From Membranipora membranacea (lineage: Eukaryota > Bryozoa > Gymnolaemata > Cheilostomatida > Membraniporidae), in assembly GCA_914767715.1 (NCBI GenBank), contig OU612072.1:1054001-1118000 (forward strand): a stretch of 64,000 nucleotides of DNA, read 5' to 3'. Within the stretch, counting starts at the first letter, position 1. The number at the start of each line of letters is the position of its first letter. This document shows positions 53,445-64,000 of the stretch, in pieces. Under the pieces are notes generated by a model. The model did not search any database. It worked only from the letters and a program-made list of their open reading frames with translations, and was not told where the DNA came from. Made by a program: the position numbers and the translations under genes.

Positions 53445-56281
53445 AAGTTTTACTTGGCTATGTGTTATCAGACCAGAAAAGTTATTTATGTAACTGCCAA
53501 TGGCAAGAAAATAGAGTATAAAAGCAGAAGTATCTACAACCACTTACATCTGTTGCTGGGACATGGGATATGCGGCTCCGTACCTTCGAAGAAAGGTGAT
53601 GTCAGAGGATATTGGCCAACAATAAAGCTGCCCATTGGCAACCTCTACAGAAGGTTGCTGGCTAAACCTTGCCGGCTGGGACGCTTAATAGCAACCTATC
53701 AGTACTTTGTTGGCTATAATATTGGTTACTGATTGTTTTCCAAAATTTCTCTTGTTTATATAATTTATTGGTTTCATTTGTAAACTTCAGGACCATGCTG
53801 TGACCTTAAGACATGCCAATTGGTTAAAGATGAGCGAACCTGTCGTTCTGCTAGAGACATGTGTGATTTTGAGGAAAGGTGTGATGGAAGAAGTAACCAA
53901 TGTCCCCCAGATAGATACAGACTTGATGGTACCCCTTGTGAAAACCTCGGCAGGACTTTCTGCTTGAGGGGACAGTGTAATACTGCTAACACAGCATGCC
54001 GTAAAATGTTTAGTGATCCAACTGCTACATCTGATACTGACTGGTGCTATAATTAAATATGTGAGTTTTGTTGATCTTGATTTTATTGTAGAAAGATGTA
54101 GAATAATAATAGAAACATTTGAGATTAGGAGCGGGTCTCATCTAGTATTTATCACTCTGCTATATCGCAGTGTCTTGTTGTCTTCCTAAAATTATTTCCA
54201 TTCAGTTGTTTGTCCACATCTTAACCTGATATATCAAATTTTTGCAATCATTATTATCCAGTCAGGGTAAAAAATGTGAGTTGTTGGTGGTGTGCTAAGA
54301 TGCCGGCCGATAAGTCTCAAATTAAATAAATGCGGATACAAGAATTTATGGTGGGAAAATGAAACGGAATTTAACTAAATTTCCAAATAATAAACAAAGA
54401 TTAATCATTCTTGTTTTAAATTTGGAATGATAATACATATTTGAAGCCATTGAAGTCTTATTTATACAGGCCCGCAGTTCTAGGGGAGGCAGGGAGGCAG
54501 TGCCTCCCCTAGAAAGCTAAATAAAGCGGCCTAAAACACTATAATTGATTAATCCATGTCAGAATCGGCTCCTCTGGGATTTCCATTTACAAATCATATG
54601 ACTTATATTGCTTAGGGTGAGACTGATAGCACCCCTCCTGGTGATGCTTGCCTGGACTTGCCTCGTAATTTTCCCTCCCATACCATATTTCCTAAACTAC
54701 GTTATACATTAATCCAGCAGATACTAAGAGGCAGAAGCAGATATAACCTACTTTATTCATCTATATATTTCTCAGTTTGGTATGATAGAGAAGCTGGGGA
54801 GAAGGAATATAGCCCAGAGGATGTATATTGTAAGCGAATTCATTGAAACTTAACAGAGTTGGGATATGGAGAAGTTTTTAAAGAGTACATGTTACGATTA
54901 TCAGTATGGCCTTATATATTTCCAGTTTCTCATGGCAGCATCAAATTGTTTAAAAGCAATGGTGTCATCATTGAATTGCAGTCCACAGTCCAGGTTTTTC
55001 AAAGTTCAAAGTTTGAAGTTTTTTTATTGCTTAAAATCTATTATCCATCCTGTGGTAGGTTGATAGCATCGAATGTATGGCATATAAATAAATATTGAAG
55101 GGGTCTGGGCTGCATTAGTTGAAAAATCGCATATAAAATTAAAAAAAGGTATTTTGTCTTTTGGTTGTTCTGCACTTGGATGGAGGTGGAAAACCATGTA
55201 TTAAGAATTCAAAGCTCATTTTTTCCTAACAGCAGATACTGCTCTACTTTCCTGCCCTAACATTCATTGTTCAAAGTTCCCATATCCCTAAAGTTTACTG
55301 GGAATGTAGAACTACCAGCTTAATGCTTCTCCCTCAGACAGCAGCTCACCAAGGAGGTAAATTGTTTAGCTACAATTCCCTAAAACTACATATCATAAAT
55401 AAATAATATATCAGCTGAATATTTTAATATCATCCCATAACAGGTTAGTCATACCTGTTGTCAGTGCTGTTTATTGCCTTTCCTTCTTCGATGCTAAGGG
55501 CCACCTCACTTTTATGTTGACTTGGAGTTAATTCAAGAAACTGACGGTGTAAGGTGTGGACCTCGCAATGTTTGTCAGAACCAGACGTGTGTCGCAGTGG
55601 CATCAACTCCTTCAATATGTGAGCAGTGTCCGGGAGAATTTGGAGGCTGTGATCAAAATCATCAATGTTACTGTGATGTCAAAGTTCACATGTAACAGGG
55701 GGACCTCCAAATTTTTAGACCCAGGTAGAGTAGATTATCATACAAGGATCCTGATGTAATGAATTATCATTTCTGGAATAGGTATGGCATCCATCTACCC
55801 AAAACAATGAAAAAAAAGGTAACAGAATCATTCGGATTACAGTGCAGGAGATCGTAGGTAACTTTGAATAACATGATTGGAAACAAAGTTATCATGCGCG
55901 GAAAGACTAGCCTTGATTAGACTGCTCAGAAGGTGCAGCGATGAAAACGAGCAAGCTTATGATAATTTTCATTATCTTTGAAGAATTCGCATAGACCAGT
56001 GCACGTTATAGGCAGAAAATAACTTGTGAAAATTTTAATGCCCTTCTGGGATAAAAAAAGATCTCATTCCCTGCATTATTATATCACAATGTGAGGGAAG
56101 TTGGGCATAGTGTTTTGTGATTGGCTGAAGCTGCTTGGAATTGTTTATGGCGTTGCAATTCCTGTACATAGTGACATGATTATGCAGGGAATAAAAGGTT
56201 TTATTGGTTTTTTATTAGTTAACCAAAAGGACGGAAAAAAGAATGCCTGTATTGGAAAGAAATAAAATATATTGTATAAAA

Positions 56282-56724
56282 TTTAAACCACTGCTGCCAC
56301 AGCTGGGTTTTGCCCAGCATAGCCACAAGTCAAAAATTTAAATAGAGAGTTGTGGTATCAAAACATCTAGCCAGTAGCTTTGAATGGAGTTATATGAGCT
56401 CTCAAAATGTAAGGAGTATCTCCTTCCCCAGCCGTTCACCATTAGCGATGACATATGTTGAGGTTGACCAATCAGGTGCCTTTAAAATCTAGCTGAGATC
56501 CATCACTAATAATAATTTGTTGGATCTCAGCTAGATTTTAAAGGCACCTGATTGGTCAACCTCAACATATGTCATCGCTAATGGAGATACTCCTTACATT
56601 TTGAGAGCTCATAAAACTCTATTCAAAGCTACTGGCTGGATGTTTTGATGCCACAACTCTCTATTTAAATCTTTGACTGGTGGCACTGATGGACAAAGCC
56701 CAACTGTGTCAGCAGTGTTTTAAG
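56282..56724. mobile_element. Foldback element A, copy 2, with nested foldback B
   Basis: The outer arms match the element at 53186-53444. In place of its short loop is a second inverted repeat at about 56406-56605 (ATGTAAGGAGTATCTCC at the left, GGAGATACTCCTTACAT at the right). Its inner arms of about 60 bp enclose a short AT-rich loop near 56505-56520. It lies in a copy 2 intron between the EGF-like and membrane exons. Confidence 0.85.
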
Positions 56725-58879
56725 GTAATAGCTAGATAGTCCTGGTACTGGAGTGACAGCTGTCCCAATTTCCTGCCGAAATATATCAAGATGTATAAAT
56801 AACCCCCAATACAGGAATGGCTGCTCCCCCAGCGTCCACTGTGGGCCTAACTTCTACTATATATAATATATATATATATCTGTTGAACAGTCAAATTCGA
56901 CTGTACAACAGAGATCTTATAAATAATCATTTTAAATTTTTTGTCATATCGAAGATCAGAGTTTATATATGAAATCATTAAGGTTTTGAAATAAACTAAT
57001 GATTGAATTGCATTGTGAGTATCGTGATTCTCTAGGGTTCGAAATGGGATAAAACATGAGAGCCTGGTCTAACTTTAAGGATAACTCGCAAAGCCGCTTT
57101 TTGCAACATATTGGGTTTCAGGGCTGTTTCAGAAGCAAGAACCCAAATCTCAATTTTCCATTCAAGTGAGGATAAAAGAAAATGCAATCAAAATCCACAA
57201 TAACCTTGATATCAGCATAAGGGCATACAGCTGTCAGCATCTATTCAATTTAGGTTAACTTTTTTGCTCAAAGTTTGAGGAAGCTGCATTATTTCCTTCG
57301 CAGTCTTTCTTGGCGCTATAAATAAAACAAGATGCCTTTTATCATAATTAAATACAAGCCTATTTCGTAAAGCACCATTCGATTACTTTAATGATATCGC
57401 TTTTTATAAGTTCAGGGTCTTTATTAAAGATGTTGGTCTCATCTGCTAATAAAATATAACTGAGGTCAGAAGCTAATTTTTAAAGATCATATATAAACTC
57501 AAAATAAAATTTGTTTTGAATTGAAATTTATCTCTTGACCAAAGAATGGAATTGAGAGTTTTGCTAGAGAGCTCATGCGCGAAGCATAAATGATATATCA
57601 CTCTTTAAGTTTTCAGTGTATTTCCTTTCAATTGTATAGCTCCCTAGATTTCAGTGTCACCTCCCTAATCTGATCGCCATGTCAAATAATATGCTGGCTT
57701 CTCTTATGGGGATGAAAGTCCGAAGAATTGAGAATTAGACGTTGCGATACAGAATTTTATTTACAATTTACAATCTATACCATCTTTCTCTCCTTTAGGA
57801 TATAGCAGCTGGCAGTCAGATTTCGGGTTGAGACCAGATAATCTCACAGCCACTGAATTACCACCATTCTATTATGAGCTGAAAGATGATTCAGTTCAGA
57901 CCACCCATCTGCTGATGATACTCATACCACTTGTAATAGTAAGTATGCTTCACTTTATCAACATCAAACAGCATGGTTAGATTGAGTATCTTCTCTGTCT
58001 AGAGACACAGGGGACAGTGAATTCGTCTTTATTGGTTCAACAGCTGGTGAGCTCAATGAGAAGTAGATAATTTTGGTTGTTCTATACAAGGGCTATAAGG
58101 CGGTTTTGGCAGAGTGGATGGCGAGTAAATTTGATTGGATATTTGCATTCTCAACGGGATCATTTCAGCATTATGAAAAAAAGTTTGGTTACCTATACGA
58201 AACAGTGACCTGGCAAACCTGTAGCTAATTTTATAATCTTTGATATGTAAAAACAAAAAAAATAAAAATGGATAAGATGAAATTGTCTTCTTTGCTAAAA
58301 TATGTGATGAACGTAATCTCTACATTATACTATCTATATATTCACGCTCATGTCATGTTAGCCTAATTGCAATTTAAATGGATCAAGATCTCATCTTGTT
58401 AAAATGATCAAATTTTTTACTGGTATTCTTACCTCAAGCTACCTCAACTACTTACTGAGGTATCCTATTTATAATCATAATTCTTTGTTTAATCAACATT
58501 ATGGTTGGTACCACCTTGGCTACTGCACATGCTTCAAGCTACTTAACAAACAAGATAACAAAATGGCCGCTTCCACATTCTGAAATTTTTGGAATTAATT
58601 GGGATGACAGAATCTATTGATGCCTTATGAGCTTTGTTGCCAACTGAATAAGGCATCAGAGCAGTGGAAATAGTATATTCAGACAAACACTATGCAAAAG
58701 TTGCCTTCCTCTATATGGTGGTTAGCTACATCAAGCGATCTCTTGTTTTCTTATCATTGTGCTACGCGTTAATATGATTATTTTATTCACATCTGCCTAC
58801 AGGTTGTTGCGGGTCTTATTGGAGCAGCAGTAGTCATTCTAAGGCGATGAATCAGCTCATTTTATGATTCTGCGGATCT

Positions 58880-59400
58880 GTGGTCAGAGAGCCTCAATAA
58901 AACCAACGTCTGCATGACCTTAGTTTTCAATTCATACGAATTCTTTGAAGTTGACAATCACATATACAATTCTCATTGAGATGATCACTATTATTAACGC
59001 TCACTCTCAGTCTGATAATGTTTATTAACAAATATTCAATGCGTACAAGAAATACATCATTAGCTTATAACCAATCAGCCCTAAATCTCATTCTTTCTCT
59101 ATGTTACAGTTTTGTCCTTCTGATTTATAGAGACTGCATACAATACATAATACGGTATTGATACAAGATTTTTGCAAATCAATTTATTCTTTTGTGGTTT
59201 AACAACCTTGTCTGAGACTTGGTGATAGAAACACAGAATATAACTTTGATATATCCTGTAATTCAAATGAGTCTTCAGGGTTAGACTACCTGCCCTGTGG
59301 CAGGGTATAATACATCATGATTAGAGGCAACAATGTAGTGTTTAAACTCTCATTTTTGGCTACGTTGTTGGAAGACTTTGCTATACCCATGAACTTTCTG
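58880..59400 (+). repeat. Repeat D, copy 2 (3' flank of ADAM-like copy 2)
   Basis: Collinear, diverged blocks shared with 45700-46640. Because this copy starts in the 3' untranslated region of ADAM-like copy 2, the other copy may mark the end of a lost fourth gene. Confidence 0.6.
58896..58901 (+). promoter_or_regulatory. Poly(A) signal AATAAA after ADAM-like copy 2
   Basis: Canonical hexamer 46 bases after the stop codon at 58848-58850, at the start of repeat D copy 2. Confidence 0.6.
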
Positions 59401-60544
59401 CTAAAGAAATCTGTCTCTATTGCAACATTGGTTGTATCGAAGGAGAGTTTCTCCAATCCTGACTTTTCATCAGCATCATAAGTGTCACTGTCACATTGAC
59501 AATGTCATTTAAAAGACTCGCTATTGTAAGTGTAGCGTTAAGTGCATTGAGTTGAGTTGGATGGAGTTTACGGATGACTAGTGATATTTTTATTGTTATG
59601 CCATTGCCATCGTAAGACTGTAATTAAGAGGAACAAATTGTAAACAGTGTGCTTTGAGAAAACCTTGTGATGTAGGAAGAAAAACAAAGCACAAAAATAA
59701 AGATCTGTAGATCTGTGTGTCTTGATTTAGCATAATAATGGTTGGTTTGATCATGAACAAATGCCAACTTGCCTTAAAATAGCAAACATGATAAACAGCG
59801 CTCTGAGAAGATAACATGAGGATGTAATAAGAAAAATGACATACCTCTTTTCCTCCATTGGTGCACAGATCACTAGTATTATATATAGATTATTAGTTAT
59901 AGAATCTTTGAGTACATTGACATGATATTAATTCAACCTCTCCCTTGGGTTTGAACAAAGTACCTGATTTGCCCTGAAAGCTACTGTGTTGGCAAAATAA
60001 GTGGTATTCTATTGTTATTCAAAATAGGTTCCTAATATGGATGCATTGCCTATTTGAGCATAAATGATTGGGAGTATAAATGCGCTAGAGTTGCCTCGCC
60101 ACGGCGCCACAGTAAGACTTGAACAACCTGCAGTGGACACTTTTCCCTTCTACCCGTCCTTGTTAGTATCCACATATTGCAGATATCTCTAAGTAGAGAC
60201 TAGAGAGACACCAGAAGTAGTGTACTAGAATAATGTTCAATGGTGACGGTGAATACAAGACCAGATCATCAATACTCAATCATGATGAGCAGAATTTAAC
60301 CCCCAGCACTCATGTTTCCATTTGTGGCTAGAGGTTCATCACATGAGGATCACCAATGCCATCCCTTTCTTATTAAATTACATCGATCCTTTAATAAAAC
60401 TGCTCTACTCGATAACAATGTTTTTAACAGATTCACCAGATGGATGATGATATTTGTTTTATGCATGGTCTTATGTGTCATTCATGACTTGATCAGCAAA
60501 TAAAATTGATATAGATCTGGAGCAGCAAGGCCATTAGTCTTCTA
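59401..60544. other. No gene recognised
   Basis: AT-rich spacer without recognised coding exons, RNA genes or long repeats. Confidence 0.45.
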
Positions 60545-61064
60545 TAGATAGATAGATATTAACTTTATTCATCACCGATCAATGCAACGAGGGCAAATGA
60601 GGCCGTGTGCAAAAAAGATATCAAAAGTAGTTTAAGAAAAAACTTTTCTCATACAGGGCCGTTCTACATTTTGGTGGTGATGTAGTGCCATGTCTAGAGT
60701 TTGATATGATGTGTTCTATGGTTAGCTTTTTTAAGTTCACTGGTAATCCGGATGGATGATACAAAATCGCAAAAATAATCGGAGATTGTCTTTCCTGTTG
60801 CATTAACATCAAATATGCAGAGTTACAGCAATGAGAGAATTCATCTAGTTTGAGCGCTGAGATAGTATTTCTAGCATTAATAGCAACACCTCCGCCACTA
60901 CGCTTATTCGTTCTATTACAAGTGTGCAGGCAAAAGCCATCTAGATTGTATAAATATTCTTTTTCGGCGATGAACCATGTTTCAGTCAGCATAATCAGAT
61001 CATAGCTGTTTGCAAGGAGTTTTGCAATGGCAATGGTTATGGCAATGGCAATAGACTTTTGCAA
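60545..61064 (-). mobile_element. Internally deleted LINE: endonuclease fragment joined to 3' tail
   Basis: The minus-strand open frame 61064-60621 contains AP-endonuclease motifs (IMLTETWF and RSGGGVAINA) typical of the N-terminal domain of LINE ORF2. Instead of reverse transcriptase it soon reaches an apparent LINE 3' end: AATAAAGTTAATATC followed by a (TATC)n tail at about 60558-60545. The upstream end starts in a short CAATGG repeat (61022-61056). It may be a non-autonomous derivative. Confidence 0.7.
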
Positions 61065-61101
61065 TGGTTTAAAAATTAATTTTTCTTGTTACATGAAAAT
61101 T

Positions 61102-61175
61102 CTGTTTCGCAAAAATTTCAGAAATTAATTAACCACTACAGTGGTATATTAATTTCTGATTTTTTTGCGAAACAG
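61102..61175. repeat. Foldback element (CTGTTTCGCAAAAA arms)
   Basis: Arms CTGTTTCGCAAAAA and TTTTTTGCGAAACAG plus TCAGAAATTAAT and its complement enclose ACCACTACAGTGGT, itself a palindrome. Downstream, 61180-61225 and 61370-61430 are a diverged direct duplication (GAGGCTCAT, GCATGCTTG, TACCTGT). Confidence 0.8.
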
Positions 61176-61614
61176 AGGGAGGCTCATCGACTGACTCAAG
61201 CATGCTTGCTACCTGTTGATGTTTGATAAATCATCTCAACTACACTTAAAATATAATAACAAATATGACGGTGACTTTTTCTCCTCATGTTTACTCGATG
61301 TTTGTTTTGAACTGTATTGATTTGAATATAATTTTGCTTGGGAAATTCAGAAATTAATTTACCACTGTAAGAGAGAGGCTCATTGTCTGAGTCATGCATG
61401 CTTGTTACCTGTCGACGTTTGCATATGTGATCATCAGTTTTGAGAATAGGCTAATGATTATCCGGCAAGAATCAATATGCAAACACTATTTTCTCATACC
61501 AAGAGAGGGGACAACTCTTGCTGCTCTTCTTTAGTGGGATATTGAGACTCATCTAGACATGACAGTTTTAATACGAGGAAGGAATGTCAATCCAAGCTGT
61601 ATTATTCATCAATC

Positions 61615-61781
61615 AGTGGCTACAACCTTGAGTAGTGAAGAGGTCGTCTAGTGTGATCCATGAGAAGATAAATCTGTAAGAGTTTAAAAACAATACAACG
61701 TGAATATTACCATTAACATCTTGCATTCCCAAAATAACTGGTTCTTTTCTATAGAATTAGAAATAACTGGTAGGCTGATTG
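61615..61781 (+). promoter_or_regulatory. Conserved 5' flank of ADAM-like copy 3
   Basis: Counterpart of 51425-51595 with the same shared words. Conservation up to the start codon suggests the two genes duplicated with their promoter. Confidence 0.6.
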
Positions 61782-63947
61782 ATGATGGCCTTTAAAGGTT
61801 GGATGGTGTGTATCTCCCTGATCATTGCCATCAATCTACCATATAGGACACAATGTGTATTTCCATCTGGAACACCAAATCAGCATCAACAAGGGGAGGA
61901 TGTAGCTGTCAAAGTACATATCCAGGGAAAGGATTCACTTATCATCGATGTGACAGGAGTACATGATATAGCTTATCTACGTAACAAACTGCAGTCTTTG
62001 TATCCAGTTAAACAGGCAGCATCTCTATCTATAACAGTAAACACAACTACCATATCACTTATCTCATCTCCTCTGCTCATCTCGGATAAATTCTCGCTAC
62101 AAATCAAGACAGGAAATAAGACTCATGATGAATCTGATGTCTTCTATCCGACTGCCGATGAGTACCAGCCATTCTGCAACTACATCTCAAGCGATCAGAA
62201 CGAAGATGCGGTGTTTAACCTTTGCAAAGGAGTGAACGGATATTATGGCGTTGGAGATAAGAAGTTGACAGTTCATTCACGGATCAATCATGGAAGCGTT
62301 TATCATTCTCAGAGTGTATCATGGTTTGATGAAGATCAGGTATCTACACCTCTCGACTTATCACATCTATACAACCAAACCAATGCTAGATACAAGCGTG
62401 ATGCAGACAAATACTATATGGAACTTTACATAGTATGTGACCACGATTTTTATAGGAATACTGGTAAAAGCAATAAAACATACAGCATCGATAGAATATG
62501 GTCATACAACCTGCAGCTAAGTCATATCTTCTTATTATCATTTGGAGTAAATATTGTGATTGTTGGTATTGAGATCTGGACTAGCGGCAATCTCATCGAT
62601 GTCCCTGTTAACAAAAAAAACTCATACAAAAACCGTGTTGATACCTGGTTAAACACTTCAATTAAAACCTATGCAAAAGAAACAGTAAGACCTCATACAG
62701 ATTTTGATGCATTCTTATACGTGACAACTACACCTAACACCTGGGGTAACACAGCTGGGAGAGCAATTCTGGACAGCGCATGCACAGATCATCCAGCCGC
62801 ATATGTGGATTTGTATATTAGAGCTTCGTTCACAAAGGACATCTCCATAATGTCTCATGAGTTGGCACATCTCCTCGGTGGGAAACACATTACGGACTAT
62901 GATAACTTCTATGATTGCTGGTGCTACCCAAAGCAGTGCATCTTGGGGCAGGGTAAGTGATACAAAGAACAACAGACACTTCCATCTCCCTCGTTACTCG
63001 ATACACTTTGGAAATAGAACTATATCTGCCTTGTATTTAGTTGTAGTTATATGATTAATATTCTAACTGGTGACCTGCAACCTGCAATGACAACAGGGTT
63101 AAAGTTGAATCCAAATCCTTACCTTAGTCTCTTCTCTTCCTCCCTCCTCATACATTGGGCTCTGTTATGTTGTTTTACTGTTGTAGGAATACTAACACAC
63201 GAGCAGTCAATTTGGTCTAAGTGCACCATTCAGATAATCATAGATGCCCTGCCGGGAGCTTCCCGCACCTGCTTACTGAACTTCCCAAATTATAGCTCAG
63301 AGTATGCTCAATGCGGAAATAAGATACTTGACCCAGGTAAACCAGCAGTGGTTTAAAATACAGCTGTAACAGATGTGGTGAATACACAAAGCTTATAAAT
63401 TAAATGCAGATAAATATAAATATATAATAAATACAAATACAAAGATAATGTAGTATATCAGCTGGGCTTGCATGTGATGATAACTACAGGAAACCTACTT
63501 TAAAAGCTAACAGCAGGTCAAGTTCTTGAAATAAAGCTATCAGTGGTAGCAGATCTTTAGTGAATGTTGCAGACATTAAGATTAGGGTTCAAAACTTGCT
63601 ACAAACTTTCCCTTCTTGATCCAATACACAAAACAGAGTCAGTCAATCTAGCTCAATATATCAATATACAGGGACCCTATTTGGCTTCTCAGTATGCGTT
63701 CTTTTTTTCATCCCAATCTGTCAATTCTGTTTCAACACAGTGTGCTGTATTGGGTTTATCAGGGAATCTGAGCACCTGATCCACTATAGCCTCATGTCTT
63801 TTGTTAAGTCTGTCGAATAAAAGTAGTACAAACAATGACTGTCGACATTAATATTAATGTTATGTATTGCAGGAGAAGATTGCGAGCCCTACTTTGGATG
63901 GCAGTGTTGTTCTCATGACTGTAAAGTTCAGGGGCAATGTGCAACTG
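61782..63947 (+). CDS. ADAM-like metalloprotease/disintegrin, copy 3 (intact, runs off window)
   Basis: Exons 61782-62952, 63187-63336 and 63873-63947 have GT-AG borders and all junctions in phase 1; 465 codons are visible and the gene continues to the right. The start ATG lies after the 5' flank shared with copy 2; a second ATG follows directly. A signal peptide (core VCISLIIAINLP) precedes a prodomain that ends at a furin-type RYKR about residue 205. The catalytic domain has HELAHLLGGKH at about residue 359 and CWCYPKQCILGQG after it. The small exons lead into the disintegrin domain (CEPYFGWQCC). ADAM proteases cleave membrane proteins at the cell surface. Here the Met-turn methionine is Leu and the residue after the third His is Ile instead of the usual Asp. 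Disintegrin, Cys-rich and membrane exons are expected beyond the edge, as in copy 2. Activity is likely but unproved. Confidence 0.88.
63337..63872 (+). other. Intron 2 of ADAM-like copy 3
   Basis: Non-coding sequence between the 150-bp and 75-bp exons; starts GTAAAC and ends TTGCAG. No element was recognised inside it. Confidence 0.7.
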
Positions 63948-64000
63948 GTAAGATATGTCTACTGCAGTATCAAACAAGCCTGTTGTAACAACAATAACAG

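Larger units (their letters stand above)
51596..58850 (+). pseudogene. ADAM-like metalloprotease/disintegrin, copy 2 (broken, with membrane exons)
   Basis: The first exon (51596-52748) carries signal peptide, prodomain and catalytic domain. Exon 53791-54060 carries the disintegrin signature CDFEERCDGRSNQCPPD. Positions about 55499-55691 carry CGPRNVCQNQTCV and an EGF-like CDQNHQCYC. Exons 57799-57938 and 58803-58850 encode one membrane helix and end ILRR then stop. Breaks: a one-base deletion near 52240 shifts frame before the catalytic domain; the first zinc ligand is Tyr (YELAHILGGIH, 52652-52684); exons equal to the 150- and 75-bp ones of copies 1 and 3 are missing; and a TAA interrupts the disintegrin exon at 54054-54056. 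A possible Cys-rich exon lies near 55233. The final exons look healthy, giving the full architecture of the family: a type I membrane sheddase with a tiny cytoplasmic tail. AATAAA follows at 58896-58901. Confidence 0.85.

Noticed and set aside
54640..54846. Possible extra exon of ADAM-like copy 2 (reads YNLLYSSIYFSVWYDREAG)
   Set aside because: No cysteine pattern or similarity to ADAM domains, and no fitting splice pair seen.

Overview
The window looks like nuclear DNA of an early-branching animal, most plausibly a sponge. It is AT-rich. Its genes are split by short GT-AG introns, and it carries animal-type domains (ADAM-like metalloprotease/disintegrin, VWA, ShK, mitoguardin, MORN5) among Ty3/gypsy, LINE, tRNA-derived SINE-like and foldback elements. 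The sponge assignment is inferred from gene content; nothing in the sequence settles the species.

Layout, left to right. Positions 1-3.2 kb hold the open pol end of a Ty3/gypsy retrotransposon. A decayed, 5'-truncated LINE lies at 7.9-10.3 kb. A broken ADAM-like gene (copy 1, minus strand) lies at 10.9-14.5 kb. Two tandem minus-strand paralogues for secreted VWA plus ShK proteins follow: VWA-1 (15.0-21.6 kb, nine exons whose phases close on a 648-residue protein) and VWA-2 (23.6-28.2 kb, two exons fewer and one doubtful junction). MORN5 (minus, five exons, 195 residues) occupies 30.2-35.9 kb and faces, head to head, a plus-strand mitoguardin (MIGA) gene at 37.4-45.0 kb. A repeat-rich gap runs to 51.6 kb. 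A second ADAM-like copy (plus, broken, 51.6-58.9 kb) keeps its membrane-anchor exons. A third, intact copy starts at 61.8 kb and runs off the right edge.

The two housekeeping-type genes (MORN5, MIGA) sit between lineage-specific families that have duplicated locally. The ADAM copies share exon lengths and phases, an intronic CCA/TGG low-complexity tract (copies 1 and 2) and a 5' flank (copies 2 and 3). All three carry Leu where metzincins have the Met-turn methionine. The VWA pair shares exon sizes at the C-terminal end and a C-terminal region I cannot assign to a known domain.

Tandem repeats fill many introns. Two unrelated ones have a 39-bp period and stay open as 13-residue repeats, but splice phases place them in introns. 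Exon boundaries were read by eye from splice consensus, reading-frame closure and paralogue comparison; there is no transcript evidence.
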